From: Beduinella massiliensis
GTDB taxonomy: Bacteria > Bacillota > Clostridia > Christensenellales > Aristaeellaceae
Length of the DNA stretch: 64,000 nucleotides
NCBI RefSeq assembly: GCF_900199405.1
Contig: NZ_LT963430.1
Coordinates: 2,883,605 to 2,947,604, forward strand
Direction: 5' to 3'
Below are positions 25,537 to 33,845 of the stretch, in pieces; within the stretch, counting starts at the first letter, position 1, and each line of letters begins with the position of its first letter. The position numbers and the translations under genes are program-made. The notes below the pieces were generated by a model. It had not been told where the DNA came from and made no database searches. It saw only the letters and a program-made list of their open reading frames with translations.

Positions 25537-25554
25537 CTCTTCGTACATTTCCCC
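25537..25554 (-). repeat. Intergenic motif, copy B
   Basis: Identical 18-base minus-strand string to 3116-3133 (GGGGAAATGTACGAAGAG), preceded by TGTCATGGGA and followed by two hairpins ending at 25458. As in copy A, the frame from the ATG reads MYEExPF. Confidence 0.6.
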
Positions 25555-25598
25555 TCCCATGACAGCACTTCGTCGATCATCCGTTTCCCAAACGGACA

Positions 25599-26453
25599 TT
25601 ACAGCCTGTCAAATCCCTTCTGAATGCACAGTTCCGCGCGTTCCTTCGCCTTGCCGCCCAGCGCCTTCTGCTCCGCGAGAAACGACGGGTGCGCCGCGAA
25701 GAAGTCGTGCATAAAGCGATTCGGGTCGTTCATGAAGGACAGCACCATGGAAAGCTGCTCTTCCGTCACGACGCCCAAGCGGTGTGCCGTCTCGAAGAGC
25801 GAAGGCTCGATCTTCACCAGCGTCGTCAGCGGGATGCCCGCGTTTGCCAGAACCTCTCGTCCGCCCTGATCGCGGTCCACGACCGCGACGCTCGCCGCGA
25901 TCTTCGCCCCCAGCGCCTCGACCGCCGGAATCCACGCCCGCACGTAGCTGGAGGCTTCCGTCACCAGATCGGCGACGTGCAGTGCGCACTTGCCGGTCAG
26001 CTCCGCCTCCGACGCCCTGCATGAGGTTTCAAAGCCCGCCTCGTCGTACACGGTTTCCATGTCCTTAAAAATGGAGACATGCGGCTTGCCCAGCCTGTCC
26101 GCGATGAGCAGAGAGAAGAAGAAGTCGCGACGTTCGCCGCCCGAGACGAAATCAAATTCCATAGCGCGCGCCGCCTCCACCATCTGGTTCATCAGACGGC
26201 GATAGATCTCATTTTCTGCATATTGACGGCGTACGTGCGCAAGCACCGTGCGCGCGAACGCAAGGCGGTCGCCCGCCGCCGCCTGCTCGATGACGGAAAG
26301 GAGCTCTTCCGCCGCCCGCTGGCTGCCGTAAAGAAAGTGCGTGTTGATGTAAAACGGCCCCAGCTTGCCGGAGGTGTACCAGAAGGGCGCTCCCTCCGGG
26401 CAGACGCGCACGGCCTTGGTTTCAAAGAGCCAGGAAAGAACCGAATCGCTCAT
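25599..26453 (-). CDS. Orotate phosphoribosyltransferase-like protein
   Basis: The 284-residue protein resembles PyrE. It opens with YTSGKLGPFYINTHFLYG, equivalent to the SGxxSPxYID start of OPRTases, and has SGGERRDFFFSLLIADRLGKPH and the phosphoribosyl loop VAVVDRDQGGREVL (VDREQGG type). It would join orotate or a related base to PRPP. It is about 60 residues longer than classic PyrE, the extra length lying at about residues 45-90 and the C-terminus. It ends an operon with a nucleoside-type BMP/ABC importer, suggesting salvage of an imported pyrimidine or its precursor rather than de novo synthesis. Confidence 0.75.
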   Translation of the reverse strand: MSDSVLSWLFETKAVRVCPEGAPFWYTSGKLGPFYINTHFLYGSQRAAEELLSVIEQAAAGDRLAFARTVLAHVRRQYAENEIYRRLMNQMVEAARAMEFDFVSGGERRDFFFSLLIADRLGKPHVSIFKDMETVYDEAGFETSCRASEAELTGKCALHVADLVTEASSYVRAWIPAVEALGAKIAASVAVVDRDQGGREVLANAGIPLTTLVKIEPSLFETAHRLGVVTEEQLSMVLSFMNDPNRFMHDFFAAHPSFLAEQKALGGKAKERAELCIQKGFDRL

Positions 26454-26479
26454 GAAAAAGCCTCCTTAACGTGTAAAAA

Positions 26480-27460
26480 TTATCTGTCTTCCCTGAAGTA
26501 AGCGGTGCCCAGGCTCTGCGGAGGCTGGTTTTCGCGCTTCTTGCGCAGCGACGCGAGGACAAGCACCACGATCGTCACCACATAGGGCAGCATTTTGAAG
26601 ATTTCCTGCATGCTGCGCCCAAGACCCGCGATGTAAAGGTAAAGGATATACAGACCGCCGAAGAGGATCGAACCCCAGATCGCCTTGACCGGCTTCCACT
26701 GAGCAAAGATGACCAGCGCCACCGCCAGCCATCCGCGGTCGCCGAAGCCGTTGTTCGTCCACGTGCCGCCGGAGTACTCCATCACGAAGTACAGACCGCC
26801 CAGGCCCGCGATGCCGCCGCCGATGCACGTCGCCAGGTACTTGTAGCGCGTGACGTTCACGCCCGCCGCATCCGCGGTGCCAGGGTTTTCGCCGACCGCA
26901 CGCAGGTTGAGCCCCTGGCGGGTCTTATTCAAAAACCAGCTGAGCACCACGGCCACGACGAGGCTGAGGTAGGTCAAAAAGCCGTAGGAAAAGAGGATGT
27001 CGCCGAGGACCGGAATGTCGCTGAGGAAGGGAATCTTCGCGCGGTAGGCGCCCGCGGTGACCGCAACGGAAATCTGGCCCACGCCGCCCGCCAGTCTGGA
27101 GAGCGAGCCGCCGAAGAAGTTGCCAAAGCCTACGCCGAACGTCGTCAGCGCGAGGCCCGTCACGTTCTGGTTTGCGCGCAGGGAGATCGTCAGCACGCTG
27201 TAGATCAGCCCGCCAAGCGCTGCGCAGAGGAATGCGCAGACGAAGGAGATCAGAAAACCGACGAATGCATTCGGCACGGCCGCGGCCTTTTCGTACAGGA
27301 ACGCGCCGATCAGACCCGCAATGCCGCCCATGTACATCATGCCCGGCACGCCGAGATTAAGGTTTCCGCTCTTTTCCGTCAGGATTTCGCCCGAGGCGCC
27401 GAACAGAATGCCGATGCCCTGCGCAATGGCCTTTTGAATAAAGATCAGGATCGTATTCAT
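26480..27460 (-). CDS. Nucleoside-type ABC importer permease (NupQ/YufQ-like)
   Basis: The 326-residue permease with about nine helices belongs to the BMP-associated branch of the sugar/nucleoside permease family. Motifs are FGASGEILTEKSGNLNLGVPGMMYMGG near the start and ANQNVTGLALTTFGVGFGNFFGGS. The coupling region LNLRAVGENPGTADAAGVNVTRYK also fits. The start overlaps the partner permease stop by four bases. With the partner it forms the pore of a nucleoside or related importer. Confidence 0.88.
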   Translation of the reverse strand: MNTILIFIQKAIAQGIGILFGASGEILTEKSGNLNLGVPGMMYMGGIAGLIGAFLYEKAAAVPNAFVGFLISFVCAFLCAALGGLIYSVLTISLRANQNVTGLALTTFGVGFGNFFGGSLSRLAGGVGQISVAVTAGAYRAKIPFLSDIPVLGDILFSYGFLTYLSLVVAVVLSWFLNKTRQGLNLRAVGENPGTADAAGVNVTRYKYLATCIGGGIAGLGGLYFVMEYSGGTWTNNGFGDRGWLAVALVIFAQWKPVKAIWGSILFGGLYILYLYIAGLGRSMQEIFKMLPYVVTIVVLVLASLRKKRENQPPQSLGTAYFREDR

Positions 27461-28572
27461 CCCTTGATCTCCTTTCTGCCGTGGCGGCGCAGGCTCACCT
27501 TGTAGTTGATGAAGAATTCACAGCCCAGGATGAAGAACAGGATGATGCCCGTCAGCACGTCCGAGGCGTTCTCGTTGAGGTTGAACTGCGAGGCGATCTG
27601 AATCGCGCCCTTTTCCATGAACACGAGAAAGAACGCGATGAGGATCATCGTAAAGGGGTTGAACTTTGCAAGCCAGCTGACGATGATCGCAGTAAATCCG
27701 CGCCCGCCCGCCGTGCTGGTGGAGATGGTGTGACTGCATCCCGATACGATGATGAACCCCGCCAGGCCGCTGAGCGCGCCGGAAATGGCCATCGTGCGCA
27801 GGATGACGCGCCCCACGTTGATGCCCGCGTAGCGCGCGGTATTCTCGCTCTCTCCAACCACGGCGATCTCATAGCCCGGCTTGCTGTAGCGCAGGTAGAT
27901 GAACATCAGCACCGTAATCGAGAGCACGATCAGCACGTTGATCCCGTACTTCTGGCCGAAGAGCGGCGCAAACCAGCCGTATTCCGTGCCTTGATGGATG
28001 ATGCCCACGGTGTTGGAACCCTTCGGGTTTTCCCAAAACACGATGCTGAACGTCACCAGCTGCATCGCCACGTAGTTGAGCATCAGGGTAAAGAGCGTCT
28101 CGTTCGTATTGTACTTCGCCTTAAAAAAGGCCGGAATGATGCCCCAGATCATGCCTGCCAAAAGGCTCGCCGCCGCCATGAGCACAAACAACAGCCACGT
28201 CGGCAGCGCACCGCCGCCATAGATCATGACTGCCGCGGTCGCCAGGCCGCCCACGAGCACCTGCCCTTCCGCGCCGATATTCCAAAAGCGCATCTTGAAG
28301 GCCGGGGTGATCGCAAGCGCGATCAGCAGCAGGGTCGCGCTATCCCGAATCGTCGTCCAGAGGCGGCGGTTCGTGCCCACCGCGCCGCTGACATAGGCCT
28401 TGTAGACCTCCAGCGGATTCATGCCCGTCAGCGCGAAGATCACCACCGCGCAGACGCACAGGGAGAGCAGCAGCGCCGCCGCGCGGATGAGAAGGGCCCG
28501 ATGCCACGGGAGGCCGTCGCGCTTCACGATATGCAGCCGCGGCTCCTTAGCCGGTGTTGCGGTAATGCTCAT
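27457..28572 (-). CDS. Nucleoside-type ABC importer permease (NupP/YufP-like)
   Basis: The 371-residue permease has the family motifs TPAFKMRFWNIGAEGQVLVGGLA, NTNETLFTLMLNYVAMQ, and the coupling region IAVVGESENTARYAGINVGR. About ten helices. Both ends overlap neighbours by four bases, so the ATPase-permease-permease trio is made stoichiometrically. The N-terminal cytosolic tail is basic. Confidence 0.88.
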   Translation of the reverse strand: MSITATPAKEPRLHIVKRDGLPWHRALLIRAAALLLSLCVCAVVIFALTGMNPLEVYKAYVSGAVGTNRRLWTTIRDSATLLLIALAITPAFKMRFWNIGAEGQVLVGGLATAAVMIYGGGALPTWLLFVLMAAASLLAGMIWGIIPAFFKAKYNTNETLFTLMLNYVAMQLVTFSIVFWENPKGSNTVGIIHQGTEYGWFAPLFGQKYGINVLIVLSITVLMFIYLRYSKPGYEIAVVGESENTARYAGINVGRVILRTMAISGALSGLAGFIIVSGCSHTISTSTAGGRGFTAIIVSWLAKFNPFTMILIAFFLVFMEKGAIQIASQFNLNENASDVLTGIILFFILGCEFFINYKVSLRRHGRKEIKG

Positions 28573-30116
28573 CCTGCCTTCTCCTCCTCCCCCCGCGCCC
28601 TTTCCGAACGCGTCATCAGTTCACCGACCGATTCCTTGGTCGCGGTGCGCGCATCCACGATGCCCGTCACCCGGCCCCCGCACAGCACCATAATCCGGTC
28701 GCACAGCGACAGCAGCACGTCTAGGTCCTCGCCCACGCAGATGACCGCAGACCCCTTTACCTTCTGCTCGTTGAGCAGGCGGTAGATCGTATACGAAGAG
28801 TTAATGTCCAGCCCGCGCACGGGGTAGGCGACCATCAGCACGCTCGGCGCGGAGGCGATTTCGCGCCCGACGAGCACCTTTTGTACGTTGCCGCCCGACA
28901 TGCGCCGAACCGGCGCGCCGATGCCGGAGGTCACGACCTCGAGCTGCTTGACGATGCGCTCCGCAAGCTTTCGCGGATTGCGCTTGTCCGCGAAGAAGGA
29001 GCGCCCCTCGCGATAGGTACGCAGCATCATGTTCTCCGTGATGTCCATCGAGCCCACGAGCCCCATGCCCAGGCGATCCTCCGGCACGAAAGCCAGATGG
29101 ATGCCCAGCTTGTCGATCTCCTCCGCGCTCATGTGCGTGGTATCCACCACGTCCCCGTCCTTCGGGAAGAACGAAACCGCGCCCGTCTGCACCGGCTGAA
29201 GGCCCGCGATCGCCTCGAGCAGTTCCTTCTGTCCGCTGCCCGCGACGCCCGCGATGCCCAGAATTTCGCCGCTGCGCGCGGTGAAGCTCGCATGGTCGAG
29301 CGTCGTGATGCCCTCGAGGTTCACGCAGGTGAGATCCTTGACGGCGAGGCGGCGCTGGGGATTCACGGGCTCCGGACGCTCGATGTCCAGCGTCACCTGC
29401 TTGCCGACCATCAACTCCGTGAGCGACTGCACGCTCGCGCCCACCGTATCGACCGTGCCGACCGAACGGCCCTTGCGCAGCACGCTCACGCGGTCGGAAA
29501 GGGAGAGCACCTCAGCCAGCTTGTGCGTGATGATGATGATCGCCTTGCCGTCCTCCCGCATGTTGCGGAGGATTCGAAAGAGGCGCTCCGTCTCCTGCGG
29601 CGTCAGCACCGCCGTCGGCTCGTCCAGGATGAGGATCTTTGCGCCGCGGTAGAGCACCTTGAGGATTTCGACGGTCTGCTTTTGCGACACGGACATGTCG
29701 TAAACCTTCTGGTTGACGTCCAGCTCAAAGCCGTACTTGTTCGCGAGGTCCAGAATTTTGCGGCGTACCTCGTTCATGTTCAGCTGCACAGGGCCCGGCA
29801 GGCCCAGCACGATGTTTTCGGCGGCGGTGAACACGTCCACGAGCTTGAAGTGCTGATGGATCATGCCGATGCCCAGCTCAAACGCGTCACGCGGCGAGCG
29901 GATGGTCACCGGCTTCCCCTCCACGAAAATCTGTCCCTCGTCCGGAAAGTAAATGCCGGAGAGCATGTTCATGAGCGTGGTCTTTCCGCTGCCGTTCTCG
30001 CCGAGCACGGAGAGTATCTCTCCCCTGCGCACGTCCAGGCAGGCGTTCTCGTTGGCGACGACGCTTCCGAATCGCTTGGTAACGTCACGCATTTCGACCG
30101 CGATCGCTTTATCCAC
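28569..30116 (-). CDS. Nucleoside-type ABC importer ATPase (two ABC domains)
   Basis: The 515-residue protein carries two ABC cassettes. The first has Walker A GENGSGKTTLMNML, signature MSVSQKQTVEILKVL and Walker B LILDEPTAVLTPQE. The second has a weak Walker A (GVAGSGQKELLEAI), signature MSGGNVQKVLVGREI and a Walker B VLMVAYPVRGLD lacking the catalytic Glu, as is usual in this branch. The start is GTG at 30116, 7 bases after GGAGG; a longer upstream frame is rejected. Powers the BMP-dependent importer. Confidence 0.88.
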   Translation of the reverse strand: MDKAIAVEMRDVTKRFGSVVANENACLDVRRGEILSVLGENGSGKTTLMNMLSGIYFPDEGQIFVEGKPVTIRSPRDAFELGIGMIHQHFKLVDVFTAAENIVLGLPGPVQLNMNEVRRKILDLANKYGFELDVNQKVYDMSVSQKQTVEILKVLYRGAKILILDEPTAVLTPQETERLFRILRNMREDGKAIIIITHKLAEVLSLSDRVSVLRKGRSVGTVDTVGASVQSLTELMVGKQVTLDIERPEPVNPQRRLAVKDLTCVNLEGITTLDHASFTARSGEILGIAGVAGSGQKELLEAIAGLQPVQTGAVSFFPKDGDVVDTTHMSAEEIDKLGIHLAFVPEDRLGMGLVGSMDITENMMLRTYREGRSFFADKRNPRKLAERIVKQLEVVTSGIGAPVRRMSGGNVQKVLVGREIASAPSVLMVAYPVRGLDINSSYTIYRLLNEQKVKGSAVICVGEDLDVLLSLCDRIMVLCGGRVTGIVDARTATKESVGELMTRSERARGEEEKAG

Positions 30117-30151
30117 AGGCAATCCTCCGTTCAGGAAGTGATGGGAAAACG

Positions 30152-30188
30152 CAAAGAGGGCGGGCGGCACCGAAGGGAGCCGTCCGCC
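30152..30188 (-). other. Hairpin between binding-protein and ATPase genes
   Basis: GGCGGACGGC / GCCGCCCGCC forms a 10-bp stem followed by CTCTTTG. It probably attenuates transcription or protects the 3' end of the binding-protein message, raising its level above the membrane components. Confidence 0.55.
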
Positions 30189-30206
30189 GAAAAGCAGCGC
30201 AGGGAT

Positions 30207-31367
30207 TTACTTCGCGGCAGTCAGATCGGTGATGCCGTCGATGATGAAGTCGAAGGACGGCGCGGACGCCTTCTCGGACTCGTGGAAGTAGCCGTCCCAG
30301 ATGTAGTCGCTGTCCGCATCGGTCAGCGTCTTGCCGCCGACGGTGAAGCTGGCGCAGTCGAACACGTGCAGGGAGCCATCCTTGAGCGCGGTCTCGACCT
30401 CAGCGACCTTCTCCTCGGTGCCGGCGGCGATGGCGGCCTTGTTCAGCTCGGTGATGCGGTTCGCGCCCTCAGCATAGCCGTGGCACCAGTCGACGGCGAT
30501 CTCCGTGCCGTCGATGATCGACTTCACCGCGTAGGTGTAGTAGGGGCCCCAGTTGATAGAAGCGGAGGTCAGCGCCCAGTTGGGGGCGGTAGCGATCATG
30601 GAGATGTTGTAGCCGACGACCGGCACACCGGCGGCCTCGCAGGCCGTGGGCGCGCCCGTGGTGTCCGCATGCTGGGAAATCAGCACGCAGCCGCCGGCGA
30701 TCAGCGCCTCAGCCGCTTCCTTCTCCAGGTCGAAGGACGCCCAGGAGTTGGTATAGGTCACGTCCATCGTGGCGGAGGGGCAGACCGAGCGCACGCCCAG
30801 GAAGAAGGAGGTGAAGCCGGAGATGACCTCCGCGTACGGATACGCGCCGACATAGCCGACCTTGGCCTGCTCGGCGGTGATCTTGCCGCTCTCGATCATT
30901 TCGTTGAGCTTGAGGCCCGCAACCACGCCGGAGACGTAGCGGGACTCGTAGACGGAGGTGAAGAAGTTGTGGAAGTTGGCAAGTCCGCTGCTCGCCGCCT
31001 GATAACCGGTGGCGTGGCAGAACTGAACCTGTGAATATTCCTTGGCGGCATTCATCATGTAGGACTCGAAGCCGAAGCTGTTGCCGAAGATGATCTGGCA
31101 GCCCTGGTCGGCCAGGTCGATCGCCGCGTCCTCGCAGGTCTCGTCTTCCGGGACGACCCACTTGATGAGCAGCTGATCCTCGGTGAGGCCGAGCGCGGTC
31201 ATCATTTCCTTCGCGCCCTCGTAATGCGCGGCGGTGTAGCCTTCATTTTCATCGCCGATGAAGATGAAGCCGACCTTCAGATCAGCGGCAGGCACGCCGT
31301 CAGCCATGGCGGCGAAGGAGACCAGGCAGAGCATGGCTGCCAGCACCAGAGAAAGAAGCTTCTTCAT
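30207..31367 (-). CDS. BMP-family (PnrA/BmpA) substrate-binding protein
   Basis: The 386-residue protein has a signal peptide ending SFAAMADG and the basic membrane protein fold: LKVGFIFIGDENEGYTAAHYEG, a Q-IIFGNSFGFESYMMNAA segment, KVGYVGAYPYAEVISGFTSFFLG, and NWGPYYTYAVKSIIDGTEI. Members bind purine or pyrimidine nucleosides, or autoinducers. No lipobox cysteine is present. It is first of a five-gene operon whose last gene is an OPRTase-like enzyme, pointing to nucleoside or nucleobase uptake. Confidence 0.88.
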   Translation of the reverse strand: MKKLLSLVLAAMLCLVSFAAMADGVPAADLKVGFIFIGDENEGYTAAHYEGAKEMMTALGLTEDQLLIKWVVPEDETCEDAAIDLADQGCQIIFGNSFGFESYMMNAAKEYSQVQFCHATGYQAASSGLANFHNFFTSVYESRYVSGVVAGLKLNEMIESGKITAEQAKVGYVGAYPYAEVISGFTSFFLGVRSVCPSATMDVTYTNSWASFDLEKEAAEALIAGGCVLISQHADTTGAPTACEAAGVPVVGYNISMIATAPNWALTSASINWGPYYTYAVKSIIDGTEIAVDWCHGYAEGANRITELNKAAIAAGTEEKVAEVETALKDGSLHVFDCASFTVGGKTLTDADSDYIWDGYFHESEKASAPSFDFIIDGITDLTAAK

Positions 31368-31411
31368 GATGATTCCTCCTAAATGTTCTTCATAAGAAAC
31401 GAAGCATTGCT

Positions 31412-31449
31412 ATCGTACCGCAAAATCCCCCTTTTGTAAAGGCCTTTAC
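31412..31449 (-). promoter_or_regulatory. BMP operon promoter with palindromic operator
   Basis: Minus strand TTTACA, 17 bp, TACGAT. The perfect 14-bp palindrome GTAAAGGCCTTTAC (31436-31449) overlaps the -35 box, a position expected for a repressor. Confidence 0.6.
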
Positions 31450-31491
31450 GCAAAAATTCGCGCTTTTTGTCGAATATTAGGTTATTCTATT

Positions 31492-32283
31492 TCAAAAATG
31501 TTCGTCTTTTTTAGAGGCGTCCACATTCTCCTTCCGCAGTTCCCAGGCGCTGTATGGCCCGCCGTCCCGATACCCCAGGCGGAGCGCTACGCGGCGGGAT
31601 TCGAGGTTGGCCGCATCCCAGTCCGGCTCGACGCCCCGCTCCAGGCAAAGGAGGCAGAGCGCCGCGCCGCAGCAGCGCGCAAGCCCCCGGCGCTGGTGGT
31701 CCTCCCGCGTTTGAATTTGAATTTCGATGCCGCCGTCATAAGAAAAGTAAGAGGACGCGCCTGCAACGAGTTCTCCATCCACCAGCGCCGCGACGCCGAT
31801 CCCCCGCGCGAGGTAGTCCGCCTCATCCCGATACAGCGATACGAAGTCCCTCGACCATTCTGCCTTCAAGGCCTGCCGGTACAGCGCGCCGTCAAAGCGC
31901 CTTATCCGATAACCCGCCGGCGGCATGGAGAGCGGACGCAGGAAGTCGGCGCGCAGCGAATCCGCATGAAGCCGCCAGCGCGTGATGCGATCGGCCCGCG
32001 CGCCGCCTGCCGCTCCGATACGCGCATCCCACGCCGCGTCATGCGGAACCATCAAAAGGGAGAGGGCCGGATGGTCCGCAGGCACGTGCCCCGCAAGCTC
32101 TTCCGCGCCCAGCGCGTCGGCATCGCCCGCAAAGCAGCAGAGATCGCCCACGACGATCTGCGCGCAGCGCCCCTGCGCATCCGCAAATGCGTGCCCCATT
32201 CCCTGATGCAAAAATGCCCGGACGGTCGTTTCCGTCCTCCCCGCAAAAAGCGGCGCCGCCTGCGCCGCCGTGATCTGTCTCAT
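31492..32283 (-). CDS. GNAT-like acetyltransferase
   Basis: The 263-residue protein has a variable N-terminal half and a C-terminal GNAT-like domain: DGELVAGASSYFSYDGGIEIQIQT followed by the acetyl-CoA loop REDHQRRGLARCCGAAL and DAANLESRRVALRLGYRD. This layout matches the longer 'GNAT acetyltransferase' family with an uncharacterised front domain. It lies 18 bases after the TrmO-like gene, so it is probably co-transcribed from the MerR-type promoter. Substrate unknown. Confidence 0.7.
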   Translation of the reverse strand: MRQITAAQAAPLFAGRTETTVRAFLHQGMGHAFADAQGRCAQIVVGDLCCFAGDADALGAEELAGHVPADHPALSLLMVPHDAAWDARIGAAGGARADRITRWRLHADSLRADFLRPLSMPPAGYRIRRFDGALYRQALKAEWSRDFVSLYRDEADYLARGIGVAALVDGELVAGASSYFSYDGGIEIQIQTREDHQRRGLARCCGAALCLLCLERGVEPDWDAANLESRRVALRLGYRDGGPYSAWELRKENVDASKKDEHF

Positions 32284-32300
32284 CCGCTCTTCCCGCCTTA

Positions 32301-32780
32301 TCAGAAGTTAAATTCATTCTCCCAGTCAAATTCTTCCGACGCCTCCAGGCTGCGCGGCCAGTGCGCGCACCACGCCGGCACCGCCGGCGCTTCCACTCGA
32401 TCCATGCTCGGCGTATAGGGCTTGATATCGAGCACCGGGCTTCCGTCCAGCGCGTCCGTATAATCGACGTAAAGCCTGCCGCTTGCCTCGTCCACCTCGA
32501 GCACGCACGACACCGTCATCGCGATCGGGTTGGGTCGAAAGGGCGAACGGGTCGCAAACGTGCCCAGGGTCCCGGGGCCGCGCCTGTACGGGCTCCGAAC
32601 CTCGAGGACCTTTCGATCGGGCGCTTCGTCGCTTTGATGAAACCACCAGAGGACGACCGCGTGACTGAACCCTCCGAACGCTTCGAGCCCTCGGGCGTAG
32701 TCCCTTTGGAGCTCGATGTACGGCTTCTCCGCTTCCGTAAAGATTCGGCCGATCGGGGTCACCGCATATGTCTTTTCCAT
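32301..32780 (-). CDS. trmO: TrmO-like tRNA m6t6A37 methyltransferase
   Basis: The 159-residue beta-barrel protein of the TsaA/VirR family begins TPIGRIFTEAEKP and contains FSHAVVLWWFHQSD, GTFATRSPFRPNPIAMTVSC and VLDIKPYTPSMD. These form the SAM site of TrmO, which N6-methylates t6A37 in tRNA-Thr. A broader role in this family cannot be excluded. It is preceded by a 19-bp-spacer MerR-type promoter within the 3' end of merR and followed by a GNAT gene, so it is probably induced by that regulator's ligand. Confidence 0.8.
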   Translation of the reverse strand: MEKTYAVTPIGRIFTEAEKPYIELQRDYARGLEAFGGFSHAVVLWWFHQSDEAPDRKVLEVRSPYRRGPGTLGTFATRSPFRPNPIAMTVSCVLEVDEASGRLYVDYTDALDGSPVLDIKPYTPSMDRVEAPAVPAWCAHWPRSLEASEEFDWENEFNF

Positions 32781-32837
32781 GATGAAGCCTCCTGTTTTCG
32801 TCGCGGCTGTCTGCCGCGCGTGATGGGGTACGGCCTC

Positions 32838-32868
32838 ATCCTACACCCTCACACGCTGTCAGAGTCAA
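32838..32868 (-). promoter_or_regulatory. MerR-activated promoter of trmO-GNAT
   Basis: Minus strand TTGACT (32868-32863), 19-bp spacer, TAGGAT (32843-32838). The spacer carries the dyad ACTCTGACA/TGTGAGGGT. The -35 hexamer includes the TGA stop of the upstream merR gene (32867-32865). This geometry is diagnostic of MerR-family activation. Confidence 0.75.
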
Positions 32869-33701
32869 GCGTGGATTTCATCCACAGCCCTGAGCGGCAC
32901 CTGCAGCTCGGTCAGGTACTGTGACGGATCCTCCTCGTCCCACGGTCCCTTATGGCAGATTTGGCGCGAGGGCCCGTCCATCGCGAATCGTGCGTGGCGG
33001 GACAGCCAGCGCGCGAAGGCCTGATACGCGCCTCCAATCCGCTCATAGGGGCCGTATACCATGATCGAGGCCATGCGCCCGACCGGGGCGGTTTCGCGAT
33101 AGACGAACTCCCCTTCGGACTCTCCCATCTGCTCCACGACGACGCAGGCCTCCACGTCCACGTCGGCATCCCGATGCTCCTCGTCGTAAAAAAAGGCGAC
33201 GTTTCCATGGTTGGGCGAAAGCCTGATGCCTTTTCGGGCGATATAGGCGTAAAGCGCGTGCCAAAGCTCGCTTTCGCAGTCGTACCGAGCGATCTTCCGA
33301 CGCACGGAAAGCACGTGAAAGGGCTCGATCCGCTTCATCGTGACGTTGCAGTGCACGTCCAGCGCTTCCGACCGCAGGTCCGCGATGGCGGTCTGAATCT
33401 GGACGACGCGGGCGCGTTCCACCTCCATCGCCCGCTCAGCCTCCCGCCGCTTCTCCTCAAGCCGCCGCGTCAGCGTCTCGTCGTTCCAGCCGTCGAGCAG
33501 TTCCCTCATTTCCACGATGGAAAACCCCAGGTCGCGCAGCAGCACGATCCGATGCAGGCGCTGCATCTGCTCGACGGAGTACGAGCGGTACCCCGTGAAG
33601 GGATCCACCTGCGCCGGATGCAGCAGACCCGTCTCGTCGTAATAACGAAGCATGCGGATGGAAACCTGTGTCAGCCTCGAAAACTCGCCGATGCGGAACA
33701 T
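32865..33701 (-). CDS. MerR-family regulator with GyrI-like effector domain
   Basis: The 278-residue protein has an N-terminal MerR winged helix (FRIGEFSRLTQVSIRMLRYY, TGLLHPAQVDPFTGYRSY), a long dimerisation helix (about residues 75-110) and a C-terminal GyrI-like small-molecule domain ending in YLTELQVPLR. Members sense multidrug or amphipathic ligands. The start at 33701 follows GAAGGAGGGAGACGCC. Its own promoter has a 17-bp spacer, so it is likely constitutive, while the promoter at 32838-32868 is the target. Downstream genes trmO and GNAT form its likely regulon. Confidence 0.88.
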   Translation of the reverse strand: MFRIGEFSRLTQVSIRMLRYYDETGLLHPAQVDPFTGYRSYSVEQMQRLHRIVLLRDLGFSIVEMRELLDGWNDETLTRRLEEKRREAERAMEVERARVVQIQTAIADLRSEALDVHCNVTMKRIEPFHVLSVRRKIARYDCESELWHALYAYIARKGIRLSPNHGNVAFFYDEEHRDADVDVEACVVVEQMGESEGEFVYRETAPVGRMASIMVYGPYERIGGAYQAFARWLSRHARFAMDGPSRQICHKGPWDEEDPSQYLTELQVPLRAVDEIHA

Positions 33702-33728
33702 GGCGTCTCCCTCCTTCTTCAGGCTTTC

Positions 33729-33757
33729 ATGATAGCGCAAGGCGCGCGTTTCGGCAA
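33729..33757 (-). promoter_or_regulatory. merR promoter
   Basis: Minus strand TTGCCG, 17 bp, TATCAT, 28 bases upstream of the merR start. Confidence 0.55.
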
Positions 33758-33810
33758 GTAAAAAGCGTTCTTCTTTCCGTCTTGCGAAGATCCACGCGTT
33801 CCCAAGGGAT

Positions 33811-33841
33811 AAAAACCGCCCGGCCAGACGGCCGGACGGCT
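33811..33841 (-). terminator. Terminator of the oligopeptide importer operon
   Basis: Minus strand CCGTCCGGCC GTCT GGCCGGGCGG followed by TTTTTATC, a few bases after the stop of the small membrane protein gene. Confidence 0.85.
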
Positions 33842-33845
33842 ACGT

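Noticed and set aside
25369-25599. A 76-residue minus-strand frame containing MYEEKPF
   Set aside because: It runs through a strong terminator and a promoter. Only the short MYEE start is shared with the other copy, so I report a motif rather than a gene.
28881-31034. A long plus-strand frame opposite the BMP operon
   Set aside because: Crosses two well-supported genes and a hairpin spacer, with no recognisable domain.
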